From Longibacter salinarum (GTDB taxonomy: Bacteria > Bacteroidota > Rhodothermia > Rhodothermales > Salinibacteraceae), in assembly GCF_002554795.1 (NCBI RefSeq), contig NZ_PDEQ01000005.1, positions 310,001 through 374,000 of the forward strand: a stretch of 64,000 bases of DNA, read 5' to 3'. Of the stretch, positions 27,153-35,966 are shown piece by piece. The stretch's first letter is position 1, and every line of letters starts with the position of its first letter. The position numbers were made by a program, and so were the translations under genes. A model generated the notes under the pieces. The model did no database searches, had not been told where the DNA came from, and worked only from the letters and a program-made list of their open reading frames with translations.

Positions 27153-27908
27153 ATGACCGATCGGCTCTCATTCTCACCCCTCCGACTTTTCGCTCTTGCA
27201 GATTCCGAATCGGTCGCCCATGCGTTCGCGGATGCCGGTGTGGACGCCGTGATCAGACGTCGTCCTCGCATGCGTGACGGCGCAGAGGGGGCACCCCTTT
27301 CCGAATGGGCTGCGCAGTTGGATGTCCCTCTCTTCATTCAGATCCACCGGTTTCATGCCGGGACCGGACTGGAAGTGGAACGCGCAATCGAGATTGGCGC
27401 CTCCGGCATTGCCCTTCCCGGCGCCTATTCGGCGGGTGAAGTCGAGACGCTGATCCGGCTCGTTCGCAACCGAGCGAAGACACTCATCCATGTTGATCTG
27501 CCGCGCCTGCTCGAAGAAGCGGAGGCGCTCCGACGCCTCGACTGGGACCATCTGCACATCGGGCTCCACCGTTCGGTCCGTACGATGGTCGGAGGCCTGC
27601 ACGAAAACGCACGGAAGAACAGCCTCATCGCCGACGTTGTCGCATCGATGGGGGAGCGGAGCGTGAGTTCTTCTGTGCTCTCGTTTCGACCAGACGGCAC
27701 CATCGCACGGGTAGACCTACATCCGCTGCGGGAGGTGTCTCGAACAAGGAGCCCTTTCCTGATCGTTGACGCTCCGCACACTCTGCCGCGCGAGGTCGTT
27801 AGCACCTGGATTCGCTCCATCCGACGCGCCTGGAGCGACGCGAAGCGCCCCTCTCCTCTTCCGTCTCCCGCTGAATGGGATCGTTCGTGGGCTTCGCCTC
27901 CACGATGA
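27153..27908 (+). CDS. HpcH/HpaI aldolase/citrate lyase-like TIM-barrel protein, paralogue 1
   Basis: 251 residues from the ATG at 27153. Segments VERAIEIGASGIALPGAYSA, GEVETLIRLVRNRAKTLIHVD and LDWDHLHIGLHRSVRTMVGG follow the barrel strands of the HpcH/HpaI and CitE family (GADGIMLPKVESAEEV, then the IE(T/S) strand, then the IGPNDLS strand). The residues that normally bind the divalent metal, Glu in the IE strand and Asp in GPNDL, appear as Val/Asp and His. Catalysis of the usual kind is therefore doubtful. Related to the next gene. Confidence 0.5.
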   Translation: MTDRLSFSPLRLFALADSESVAHAFADAGVDAVIRRRPRMRDGAEGAPLSEWAAQLDVPLFIQIHRFHAGTGLEVERAIEIGASGIALPGAYSAGEVETLIRLVRNRAKTLIHVDLPRLLEEAEALRRLDWDHLHIGLHRSVRTMVGGLHENARKNSLIADVVASMGERSVSSSVLSFRPDGTIARVDLHPLREVSRTRSPFLIVDAPHTLPREVVSTWIRSIRRAWSDAKRPSPLPSPAEWDRSWASPPR

Positions 27909-28059
27909 CATCGTCCGGGATAGACGGCACGAAATCATCCATTTCTCCTATGCGCAGTAGCGGCACAGGCGCGCCGTTCTTTGGTGCCTGACGCATGCGA
28001 TCGGCAGGATGAATCGCGATCTTGAAGTCCGTCCCCGATTCATTCGCCCGCCCCCTGTT

Positions 28060-28872
28060 ATGTTTTACCCAAACCCTGACCGGCCGCTTCAGCTTTTTGC
28101 TCCCGTCCATTCCGCAGAGGTCGCTCTTCAAGTAGAAGCCGCCGGGGCTCAAGCGGTCATAGCATGTCCCGGCGCTGCGACCGAAGCAATCGTCGATGCC
28201 ATCGAGATTCCGGTCATAGCGTGTCTCGCTCCGATTCACTCGCATTCTGTCACTGAAATCGAGCGAGCTCTGGCTACAGGTGCACGGATGCTGCTTCTAT
28301 CCGGCAACCGATCGGCACTCGACGTCAGGTTGCTGCTAGACCTCATTCGAGGCCGGGCAAAGACATTTCTATGGATCGACCAGCCGGCTTTACTCACCGA
28401 ATTGAACGCCCTCTGCGAATTACGATGGACCGTCGCCCACGTCGACCTTCGCGCTCTCACACCAGATGGCTCGGCATCCGCGTTCGTTGATGGGTCGGCT
28501 TCATCGGTCTGCGCTCAACTCCGACCCCGCCCGTTCGGGATTGGATGTGCGTCGCCGGTTGGCGAATCCTCCTCCGGAACGATCCGCCTGTCCCGTACCG
28601 ACCGGATTCGCATCGCCGCCCAGATGGGAGCATCCGTGCATGTTACCTCCCGTCGCGACTTGGCGGATGAGAGAGCCGTCCAGGCAAACATTCAGGCCGC
28701 CCTTGCCGCCTGGACCGCCGCCCGATACCGCTCAATGGCAACCGTCGCGCGAGATTTCGCCGTCTTGGCTCGACGTATCGGTGTAAACGACCCCGACGCT
28801 GCCGGAAGACGTTCGCGACGGACGGACGCGATCTCGACACGCGAAACGTCGTTCGGCAAGAGCCCTGCCTGA
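28060..28872 (+). CDS. HpcH/HpaI aldolase/citrate lyase-like TIM-barrel protein, paralogue 2
   Basis: 270 residues from the ATG at 28060; an upstream ATG at 28009 would add 17 residues of low complexity. It shares the plan of the preceding gene: PLQLFAPVHSAEVALQVEAAG versus PLRLFALADSESVAHAFADAG, ERALATGARMLLLSGNRSAL, and LIRGRAKTFLWIDQPALLTEL. The metal-site residues of the family are again not seen. Codirectional with paralogue 1, 151 bp apart; convergent with ftsZ. Function unknown. Confidence 0.5.
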   Translation: MFYPNPDRPLQLFAPVHSAEVALQVEAAGAQAVIACPGAATEAIVDAIEIPVIACLAPIHSHSVTEIERALATGARMLLLSGNRSALDVRLLLDLIRGRAKTFLWIDQPALLTELNALCELRWTVAHVDLRALTPDGSASAFVDGSASSVCAQLRPRPFGIGCASPVGESSSGTIRLSRTDRIRIAAQMGASVHVTSRRDLADERAVQANIQAALAAWTAARYRSMATVARDFAVLARRIGVNDPDAAGRRSRRTDAISTRETSFGKSPA

Positions 28873-29307
28873 CAACATCTGCCCCCCTCCTTGGGCCCGC
28901 GCGGTCGACACGTGGACGCACAAAAAGCCACGCCCCTCTCAGCCATATGGCGAAGAAGGACGTGGCTTCGTGTTTGGGCCCACGCCCACCCGTTTCCGGG
29001 AGAACGGGGCCTCGCAGAACCACAGGCACAGCGGTGCTCAAGCGCTGCGCGGAGGTCGACCGGAACTCATACTGCCGAGAATCGGCCGCCCGTGGTGGGG
29101 CTGGAGGGCCCTCTTATCTGTGCAAATGGGAATGCGATGGTGCATGCGGATCCACATCATGGTACGCACGCTCGCACTCTTTTTCCATAATACGCACATG
29201 GGGTGACAACCCTATGTCATTCGGCGATCTCGATGAGCCTCCGGCCGCCGGACAGTTCGGTCGACGGCCTTCAGGCTCACGTGATCAGGGGAACGACAGC
29301 AACAGGG
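28873..29307. other. Intergenic region between convergent genes
   Basis: 435 bp, no credible gene. It holds a terminator-like hairpin at 28921-28968; the rest shows nothing recognisable. Confidence 0.5.
28921..28968 (-). terminator. Hairpin with T-run, probable end of the ftsZ transcript
   Basis: On the minus strand AAGCCACG (28968-28961) pairs with CGTGGCTT (28932-28925), followed directly by TTT G. A GCCATATGGC palindrome lies in the loop. It sits about 340 bp past ftsZ. Confidence 0.6.
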
Positions 29308-30678
29308 TTAGTCCATCATTTTACGCAGGAATGCAGGCGTATCATCATCCGAAGAGCGGGACCGATGCTGATCCCGGTTCGGACGATCCTGGTTCAGGTC
29401 GTCTGCACGGAGGCGCTTGATGTTCGACTGAGACGGACCGTTGTTGCTGGCCTGAGCCTGTCCTGACTCATCGGAACGCGCGTTTCTTGCCGCACCATCG
29501 GATGACGTCTCGTCTTCGTCACCTGCGTCCTGATCTTGCTTTTGCTTTCGGCCCCGAAGGGGTGTACTGCGCCGCTCGTAGGCTGGTGTGTCGAGGTGGC
29601 GAAGGTTGTCCTCGCCCTTGTAGCGGTAATTCGGGCCGTTGCCGTCGAGTGGAACGGTCCGGCGCATGCCCGGCTCTTCGCCGTCTGTCTCTTCGTCCGC
29701 CTTGTCGAAGCCGGTCGCGATCACAGTGACACGAAGCAGATCGTCCATGTCATCGTCGATGACCGTACCGAAGATCACTTCGACGTTTTCTCCGGCCTCA
29801 CGCTGGATGACGCTGGTGGCCGTCGTGGCCTCGCGAATACCGAGCGACGATCCACTCGTGATGTTAACGAGCACGTTGCGCGCTCCGGCAATCGACAGGC
29901 CGTCGAGGAGCGGGCTCGAGATCGCCTGAATCGCGGCTTTTTCTGCGCGGTTATCGCCTTTGGCCTCGGCCGAGCCCATGAGCGCTTCGCCGCCGTTCTT
30001 CATGGTCGTCTTCACGTCGGCGAAGTCAAGGTTGATCAGGCCGTGCACGGTAATCAGGTCACTGATGCCGCGGGTCGCGTTGTAAAGGACCTCGTCGGCT
30101 TTTTCGAACGCCTCGATGAGGCTTGTATTTTCGTCGGCGATATCGAGCAGCCGCTCGTTTGGAATGACGATCAGCGTATCGACATTCTTGCGAAGCAGTT
30201 CAATTCCTTCTTCAGCCGTCTTCTGGCGACGTGCGCCCTCACAGTCGAAGGGACGCGTGACAATCGCGACGGTCAGAATGCCCATCTTGCGGGCAATCGA
30301 CGCGACGACCGGCGCACCGCCCGTTCCCGTCCCTCCACCCATTCCGGCGGTGATAAAGACCATGTCGTAGCCGTCGAGAGCCTGCTCCAGTTCGTTGGAG
30401 TTCTCCTCAATGGCTTCGGCACCGACGCTCGGGCGAGCGCCCGCGCCGAGTCCTTTCGTGAGCGTCCGTCCGGCCTGGATCTTCTGCGGAGCTTGGTTCT
30501 CCGCAAGGGCTTGCGCGTCGGTATTGATGGCAACGAACTCTACGCTACCGTGAATACCCTGATCAACCATGTTGTTGATCGCATTGCCTCCCCCTCCGCC
30601 AACGCCGACGACGCAGATTTTGGCTTCCTCATTGGCGGCATCGTCAAACGAAAACCGCGAGCTAAATTCGTTTTCCAT
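29308..30678 (-). CDS. ftsZ: Cell division protein FtsZ
   Basis: 456 residues from the ATG at 30678 (the frame is open for 56 more codons upstream without homology). Tubulin-like GTPase forming the division ring: VGVGGGGGNAINNM, the signature GGGTGTGGAP, the T7-type loop NLDFADVKT, and a long acidic, Gln/Asn/Asp-rich C-terminal linker (about residues 340-440) ending in the conserved tail DDTPAFLRKMMD that binds FtsA. Last gene of the dcw cluster. 298 bp separate it from ftsA. Confidence 0.97.
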   Translation of the reverse strand: MENEFSSRFSFDDAANEEAKICVVGVGGGGGNAINNMVDQGIHGSVEFVAINTDAQALAENQAPQKIQAGRTLTKGLGAGARPSVGAEAIEENSNELEQALDGYDMVFITAGMGGGTGTGGAPVVASIARKMGILTVAIVTRPFDCEGARRQKTAEEGIELLRKNVDTLIVIPNERLLDIADENTSLIEAFEKADEVLYNATRGISDLITVHGLINLDFADVKTTMKNGGEALMGSAEAKGDNRAEKAAIQAISSPLLDGLSIAGARNVLVNITSGSSLGIREATTATSVIQREAGENVEVIFGTVIDDDMDDLLRVTVIATGFDKADEETDGEEPGMRRTVPLDGNGPNYRYKGEDNLRHLDTPAYERRSTPLRGRKQKQDQDAGDEDETSSDGAARNARSDESGQAQASNNGPSQSNIKRLRADDLNQDRPNRDQHRSRSSDDDTPAFLRKMMD

Positions 30679-30976
30679 AGGTTCCCTCCAGTCTGTGTGG
30701 TTCGAAAGTCTGAGCGACCCGATCTCCACCCGAGGTGAGCAGCCCCGAAGCAATGCTGGATCGGATCGACGGGTTGTCGTGGGGTTCGTGAGGTAGTGTG
30801 CGAGGAAACGGCCGATGCCGGTCGCGAGGCGACCCTGCTGCATCATCTGCCGAGTCGGCCGGGCCGACGCCGCTGAGCACGCGGTGACGGGGTCCAGACC
30901 TCTAAAAGGTTATGAGGCAAAGAGTTACCTTGCAAAGAAACAGGATAGTTTGACGAATCGCAACGTACCATTAAAC

Positions 30977-32239
30977 TTACAGCTCGTCAAACCACGACTT
31001 CATTCGTGTGGCTATACGATTGACCAGCGTCTCACCCGACACGCGTTCGCCGTTTCGGTGCTGGTCGATGTCTTCGCTGAGCGTGGATCCGCCGATAACT
31101 TCCGGTCGCATGCCATAAAGCACAAGCCCCACGCCGGTGGAATATTTCGGATCGGAAACTTCCTCGACGAGTCCCCCGGAAAGTCCCATCGGGCGGCCGA
31201 TACGGGCTTCCATCCCCAGCACTTCGGCGGCGAGGTCGGCTGTACCCGGAATCAGAGCGCCGCCGCCGGTGAGCACACACCCAACTCCGAGATGGCGCGC
31301 GTACCCGGACCGCTTGATCTCGATCGCGGCGATCTCCAGAATCTCTTCGAGCCGGGGCTGAATCACCTGGGCCAATGTATCTCGCCCGATCGTCTTCTCG
31401 GGGCGACCGCCGATGCCAGGAATCTCGATCTGCTCCGTCTCGTCCGCAAAGTCGACGAGCGCGGTGCCAAACTGCCGCTTGAGCTGCTCGGCCTGGTCGC
31501 GCATCACACCAAGACCCTTGCGGATGTCGTCGGTGACCTTGTTGCCAGCCACCGCGATGACAGCCGTGTGGCGGATGGTGTTGTCCTCAAACACGGCGAT
31601 GTCTGTCGTTCCACCGCCGATATCGATGAGCGCCACGCCGACTTCTTTCTCGTCGTCATGCAGGCACGAAAAGGATGAGGCGAGCGGCTCCAGCACGATG
31701 TCGGCGACTTCGAAACCCGACTTCTCAATGCAGCGATAGATATTTTTCGCCGCGGACACAAGGCCCGTGATAATGTGGACGTTCGCTTCGAGCCGGACGC
31801 CGCTCATTCCCACCGGATCGGCCACGCCGTCCTGCCCATCCACGATGAACTCCTGCGGGATCACGTGCAAGATCTCACGGTCGGCGGGCATGGCCACGTG
31901 CATCGTATCCTCGAGCAGCCGCTGCACATCGTTCTGCGTGATCTCCCCCGACCGGATCGTGACGACGCCCCGGCTCTGAAAGCTCTGCACGTGATCGCCG
32001 GCGATGCCGACAATGACGCTTCGCACTTCCACACCCGCTGCACGCTCCGCTTCTTCGATGGCGGAACGGACAGCATTGACCGTGCGGTCGATGTTGACGA
32101 CCACACCGCGGTTGAGCCCATCGGACGGAGCCACGCCGACGCCCAGGATGTTCACGCGGTCGAGTTCGTCCTCGGCAGCGACCACAGCACAGACTTTGGT
32201 CGTGCCGATATCGACTCCTACGACAATGTTTTCGTTCAT
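30977..32239 (-). CDS. ftsA: Cell division protein FtsA
   Basis: 420 residues from ATG 32239. Actin-like ATPase that ties FtsZ to the membrane: VVGVDIGTTKVCAVVA (phosphate 1), the 1C-domain region (RSVIVGIAGDHVQSFQSRG), ALIDIGGGTTDIAVFE (phosphate 2), and GCVLTGGGALIPG. It ends in an amphipathic helix (LVNRIATRMKSWFDEL), the membrane-targeting sequence. 178 bp from ftsQ. Confidence 0.96.
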   Translation of the reverse strand: MNENIVVGVDIGTTKVCAVVAAEDELDRVNILGVGVAPSDGLNRGVVVNIDRTVNAVRSAIEEAERAAGVEVRSVIVGIAGDHVQSFQSRGVVTIRSGEITQNDVQRLLEDTMHVAMPADREILHVIPQEFIVDGQDGVADPVGMSGVRLEANVHIITGLVSAAKNIYRCIEKSGFEVADIVLEPLASSFSCLHDDEKEVGVALIDIGGGTTDIAVFEDNTIRHTAVIAVAGNKVTDDIRKGLGVMRDQAEQLKRQFGTALVDFADETEQIEIPGIGGRPEKTIGRDTLAQVIQPRLEEILEIAAIEIKRSGYARHLGVGCVLTGGGALIPGTADLAAEVLGMEARIGRPMGLSGGLVEEVSDPKYSTGVGLVLYGMRPEVIGGSTLSEDIDQHRNGERVSGETLVNRIATRMKSWFDEL

Positions 32240-32417
32240 GGCGGTTGCTATTCTCGATTCGGGGTACTGCGCGCACGCGGCGCCGCTGCGAGGTTCACAG
32301 CCAGTAGAGACGCGAGCGTCGGTCAGCGATGCCTCACCGTCCGGCAAAACCGGGGGTACGGCGTGATCGGTATGTTCTGGGAATGTGGACGTCCATCGCA
32401 GGGCCGATGTCGAAACA

Positions 32418-33200
32418 TCAGCTTGCAACGGAGCGGCGGTCGGCAGTGGCTTCTCGAGTTACAATCTGGTTGTCGTAACGAAGATCGACGTATCCGACGG
32501 GCGGATCTGGGCCCGCCTGCAGCACCTGGGCATGGAACGCTACGAGCCGCTTAAGCCGGACACCGAACTGCTCGCGACCGAGATCAGCGACAACAGATGG
32601 ATGATTCTCCGTGGGTCGAGTATACACACGAATTCGATCGTTCGCGAATACGTCGATCTCGGTGATGATTGAGGCTGCTGCGTGCCCATCGAGCGTCTGC
32701 AGAAAATTGGCCAACCCATCACCGGCAACACTATTCAATGGATGGTAGTCCGCCGCCATTCCGCGAACGAGCGGAACGTCGAACGACGTGCTATCGACCA
32801 GCGGCATCGCATATCCCGCGGGGTCGAGGTAAAAGGCAGGGCGGTTGTCCTGAATGACGAGCGCTGCAGGCGTTCGCTCGGTCACGCCGAGCACCAGCGT
32901 ACGAGCGGATCGGCGCTGCCGCACGTCAACATGCTGCACCCATGGGTGGCGCTGCACGCGATCGGCGATGAGGCCGATGTCGAGGTCATCCATCACGATG
33001 CCGGTATCAACTCGCGCCAGCATACGCAGCGTGTCCGGGTGCACATGGCGCGCTCCTTTCACCTGGACCACCGACACCGGCACATTCGCCTGCCATTGCC
33101 AGCCGATCAGGCCGAGCACAAACACACCGCCTCCAACCAGCACGATGGTGCCGAGGCGGAGCGCCAGTTTGGCAATTTTGCGAGCGGTATCGAGGTCCAT
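32418..33200 (-). CDS. ftsQ: Cell division protein FtsQ/DivIB
   Basis: 260 residues: a single membrane helix (LGTIVLVGGGVFVLGLIGWQW, residues 16-36), a POTRA domain (VSVVQVKGARHVHPDTLRMLARVDTG) and the beta domain (RSARTLVLGVTERTPAALV...YLDPAGYAMPL). Part of the FtsQLB complex. 37 bp from murC. Confidence 0.93.
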   Translation of the reverse strand: MDLDTARKIAKLALRLGTIVLVGGGVFVLGLIGWQWQANVPVSVVQVKGARHVHPDTLRMLARVDTGIVMDDLDIGLIADRVQRHPWVQHVDVRQRRSARTLVLGVTERTPAALVIQDNRPAFYLDPAGYAMPLVDSTSFDVPLVRGMAADYHPLNSVAGDGLANFLQTLDGHAAASIITEIDVFANDRIRVYTRPTENHPSVVADLGREQFGVRLKRLVAFHAQVLQAGPDPPVGYVDLRYDNQIVTREATADRRSVAS

Positions 33201-33237
33201 AGAAGGGCGTCAGCAACCGGTATCGTACCGGTAAAGG

Positions 33238-34677
33238 TTACGCAGGTTGATCTGTATTCGAAAGCGTGAGTTCGTGTTCAGCAAGTTGATCTGCAAAGTC
33301 GCGGCTGTAGCGCCAGATGTCGCCGGCCCCCATCATGAGCACGACGTCGCCATCGGCAGTAATTTCAGTGAGTCGGTCCGGCAGGTTATCCTTGTCCGAC
33401 ACGTAGTGCACGCTGCGATGGCCGTACTCGCGGGCGCGGTCGGCGATCTGCTTTCCGCTCACTCCGTCGATTGGCGCTTCGCGGGCCTTGTACACGTCGG
33501 TCACCACAAGCACATCCGCGTTAAAGAACGACCGGGCGAAGCCCTCCTGAAAGTCGCGTGTCCGGCTGTACAGGTGCGGCTGAAAGACGGCCACGATCCG
33601 GCGATCGGGAAATCCCTGGCTCGCGGCGTCGAGGGTGGCCTCAATCTCAGTAGGGTGGTGCGCGTAGTCGTCGAGCACGATCCGACCGGCGGCCTCGCCG
33701 ATCTTCTGAAAGCGTCGGCGGACGCCGTCGTACGCGGCAAGTCCATCCCGTATGTGGTCAAACGGTACATCAAGCTCCACCCCGACAGCCACGGCCGCGA
33801 GGGCGTTCTGCACGTTGTGCATGCCGGGAACGTTCAGGGTAATTTCTCCCATCCGCTCACCCCGAACCTCAACCTGGAAGTGCGTCTGCAGCTCTTCCCG
33901 GCGGATATCGACAGCACGAACCTCGGCCTGCCGAGTCGTGCCGTATGTCAGCACTCGACGTTCGATTCGGCCGACGATGGCCTGTACGTTGGGGTCGTCA
34001 AGACAAAGGATAGCGGCGCCAAAGAACGGAACGCTGTTCGCGTACTGGGTGAAGGCGTTCTGAATGTCCTCCAGCCCGTCGTAGATATCGAGATGATCCT
34101 CCTCGATGTTCGTGATGACAGCGAGGGATGGCGTAAGCCTTAGGAACGTCCGATCATACTCGTCGGCTTCTATCACGATGATGTCTCCCTCACCCGTCAC
34201 GGCGTTCGAGCCAAAGGCCGTCACCTTCCCGCCGACAATAACGGTCGGATCGAATCCGCCGTCCTTCGTGACGAGGCCGATCATGGAGGTCGTGGTCGTC
34301 TTCCCATGCGTTCCCGCGACGCCCACGCCGAACTTCATCCGCATCAACTCACCGAGCATCTCGGCGCGCGGAATGAGCGAGATCCGGCGACTCTCGGCCT
34401 CCAGCGTCTCGGGATTATCCGATGGATCGATGGCAGAGGAATACACGACGACGTCGGCGTCCCCCACCTGCTCGGCGGCGTGGCCCTTGTACACTTCGGC
34501 CCCAAGCTCTTCGAGGTGCTTCGTCACCTCACTCGTCGCCAGATCCGAACCGGACACGCGGTAGCCACGATTCAGCAGCACCTCGGCAATCGAGCTCATG
34601 CCGATGCCACCGATGCCCACCATGTGGACACGGCGGATGCGGCCGAGTGCCGGTTGTCGTCTGCGTTCGGTTTCCAT
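33238..34677 (-). CDS. murC: UDP-N-acetylmuramate--L-alanine ligase
   Basis: 479 residues from the ATG at 34677; a TTG five codons upstream is also possible. Adds L-Ala to UDP-MurNAc. N-terminal VHMVGIGGIGMSSIAEVLL, ATP-loop GTHGKTTTTSMIG, central IEADEYDRTFLRL and VLDDYAHHPTEI. Full length. Confidence 0.96.
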   Translation of the reverse strand: METERRRQPALGRIRRVHMVGIGGIGMSSIAEVLLNRGYRVSGSDLATSEVTKHLEELGAEVYKGHAAEQVGDADVVVYSSAIDPSDNPETLEAESRRISLIPRAEMLGELMRMKFGVGVAGTHGKTTTTSMIGLVTKDGGFDPTVIVGGKVTAFGSNAVTGEGDIIVIEADEYDRTFLRLTPSLAVITNIEEDHLDIYDGLEDIQNAFTQYANSVPFFGAAILCLDDPNVQAIVGRIERRVLTYGTTRQAEVRAVDIRREELQTHFQVEVRGERMGEITLNVPGMHNVQNALAAVAVGVELDVPFDHIRDGLAAYDGVRRRFQKIGEAAGRIVLDDYAHHPTEIEATLDAASQGFPDRRIVAVFQPHLYSRTRDFQEGFARSFFNADVLVVTDVYKAREAPIDGVSGKQIADRAREYGHRSVHYVSDKDNLPDRLTEITADGDVVLMMGAGDIWRYSRDFADQLAEHELTLSNTDQPA

Positions 34678-34740
34678 CTTCGGATCAAGCAACTGTCGTT
34701 AGAGAGTACTTCCTGTTATATGACGTCCTGCTGTGTGACT

Positions 34741-34768
34741 GTATGGGCGCATCGCAATGCGCCCATAC
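34741..34768. repeat. REP-like hairpin between murG and murC
   Basis: Perfect inverted repeat: GTATGGGCGCAT (34741-34752), CGCA, ATGCGCCCATAC (34757-34768). The core 18-mer GGCGCATTGCGATGCGCC on the minus strand is identical to the plus-strand hairpin at 58434-58451. It could also form a terminator-like stem inside the dcw operon. Confidence 0.8.
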
Positions 34769-34787
34769 GGCAGGGGGGGTCGTGTCG

Positions 34788-35897
34788 CTACCGGTGGCGG
34801 TGGGTGTCGGCGAGGGCGAGAACGTCGTCGGCAATTCGGTCGGCGGCCTCGGGGCGCGCCTCGTGACGGGCGGCCTCGGCCATGCTGCAGCGGGCCTCCG
34901 GGTCATCCAGCAGCTCGCGCACTGTATCGATCAGCCGGTCGGTCAAGTTCGGTTCAGGCAGGACCCGCGCGGCCCCCACCCGTTCCATGGCGCGTGCATT
35001 CTTCGTCTGGTGATCTGCGACCACGTTCGGTGAGGGGACGAGGATCGACGGTGTGCCGGTCACCATCAGTTCGCTGCACGTGATCGCCCCGGCGCGGCAC
35101 AGCACAAGGTCTGCGGCCGCGTACGCAACCTCCATCCGGTCGATGTACTTCATCAGGTGAAGGCGCGGATGCTCTGCCACGCGGTCGCTCAGTGCGTCAT
35201 AATACTGCGATCCGGTCTGCCACAGCACGTGGACGGCGGGATCATCAAGCAGGGCATCGATGTGCTGCTCCATTGCCGAGTTCAACGCTTCGCTCCCCAG
35301 CGATCCGCCGAAAGCAAGAAGCACGTGTGCATCGTCTGGGATGTCCAGAACGTCACGCGCCTTCGCCAGGTCCGTATTCACGAGCTGTGCCCGTGTGGGA
35401 TTCCCGCTGACCACGGCGCGATCGGCGGGTACCCAGTCGCGCGCCTCATCAAACGCCAGGTGGATCCGCGAGGCCAGCATCGACAAGAGACGATTCGTGA
35501 CCCCCGCGTAGGCATTCTGCTCCTGGATCACGATCGGTCGCCGTCGAAGCCACGCGGCCAGCAGCACGGGACCGGAGACGTACCCACCGGTGCCAACCGC
35601 CACGTCGGGCTCGATGGCCCCTACCAGCCGCCAGCTCTGGATCAGCCCTTTCGCCAATTCGATCGGGAAGCGGAGATTCCGAACAGAAAGATCCCGCTGA
35701 AAGCCGCTGACCGTGATGTGGTGGAGCGCATACCCCGCCTGTGGCACCGCCGTGGCCTCGAGGCGGTCCTTCGTTCCCGCAAACACGACACGTGCCTCCG
35801 GCCGCCGGGCCTTGATAGCATCGGCAATAGCAATGGCCGGGTATACGTGTCCTCCGGTACCGCCACCGGCGATCAGTATGTGAGGAGGGCGAGGCAT
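34788..35897 (-). CDS. murG: Undecaprenyldiphospho-muramoylpentapeptide beta-N-acetylglucosaminyltransferase
   Basis: 369 residues. GT28 glycosyltransferase converting lipid I to lipid II at the inner membrane face. ILIAGGGTGGHVYPAIAIADAI (G-loop 1), VGTGGYVSGPVL (G-loop 2), LLAFGGSLGSEALN (G-loop 3) and the UDP-GlcNAc site region CRAGAITCSELMVTGTPSILVPSPN with VVADHQTKNA are present. Confidence 0.96.
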   Translation of the reverse strand: MPRPPHILIAGGGTGGHVYPAIAIADAIKARRPEARVVFAGTKDRLEATAVPQAGYALHHITVSGFQRDLSVRNLRFPIELAKGLIQSWRLVGAIEPDVAVGTGGYVSGPVLLAAWLRRRPIVIQEQNAYAGVTNRLLSMLASRIHLAFDEARDWVPADRAVVSGNPTRAQLVNTDLAKARDVLDIPDDAHVLLAFGGSLGSEALNSAMEQHIDALLDDPAVHVLWQTGSQYYDALSDRVAEHPRLHLMKYIDRMEVAYAAADLVLCRAGAITCSELMVTGTPSILVPSPNVVADHQTKNARAMERVGAARVLPEPNLTDRLIDTVRELLDDPEARCSMAEAARHEARPEAADRIADDVLALADTHRHR

Positions 35898-35966
35898 TCA
35901 GTATAAGAAACGGGTCGAGGTCGAATGAGGATGGAGCAGGGATTCCGGTCACCGGAGGGCGCCCGG

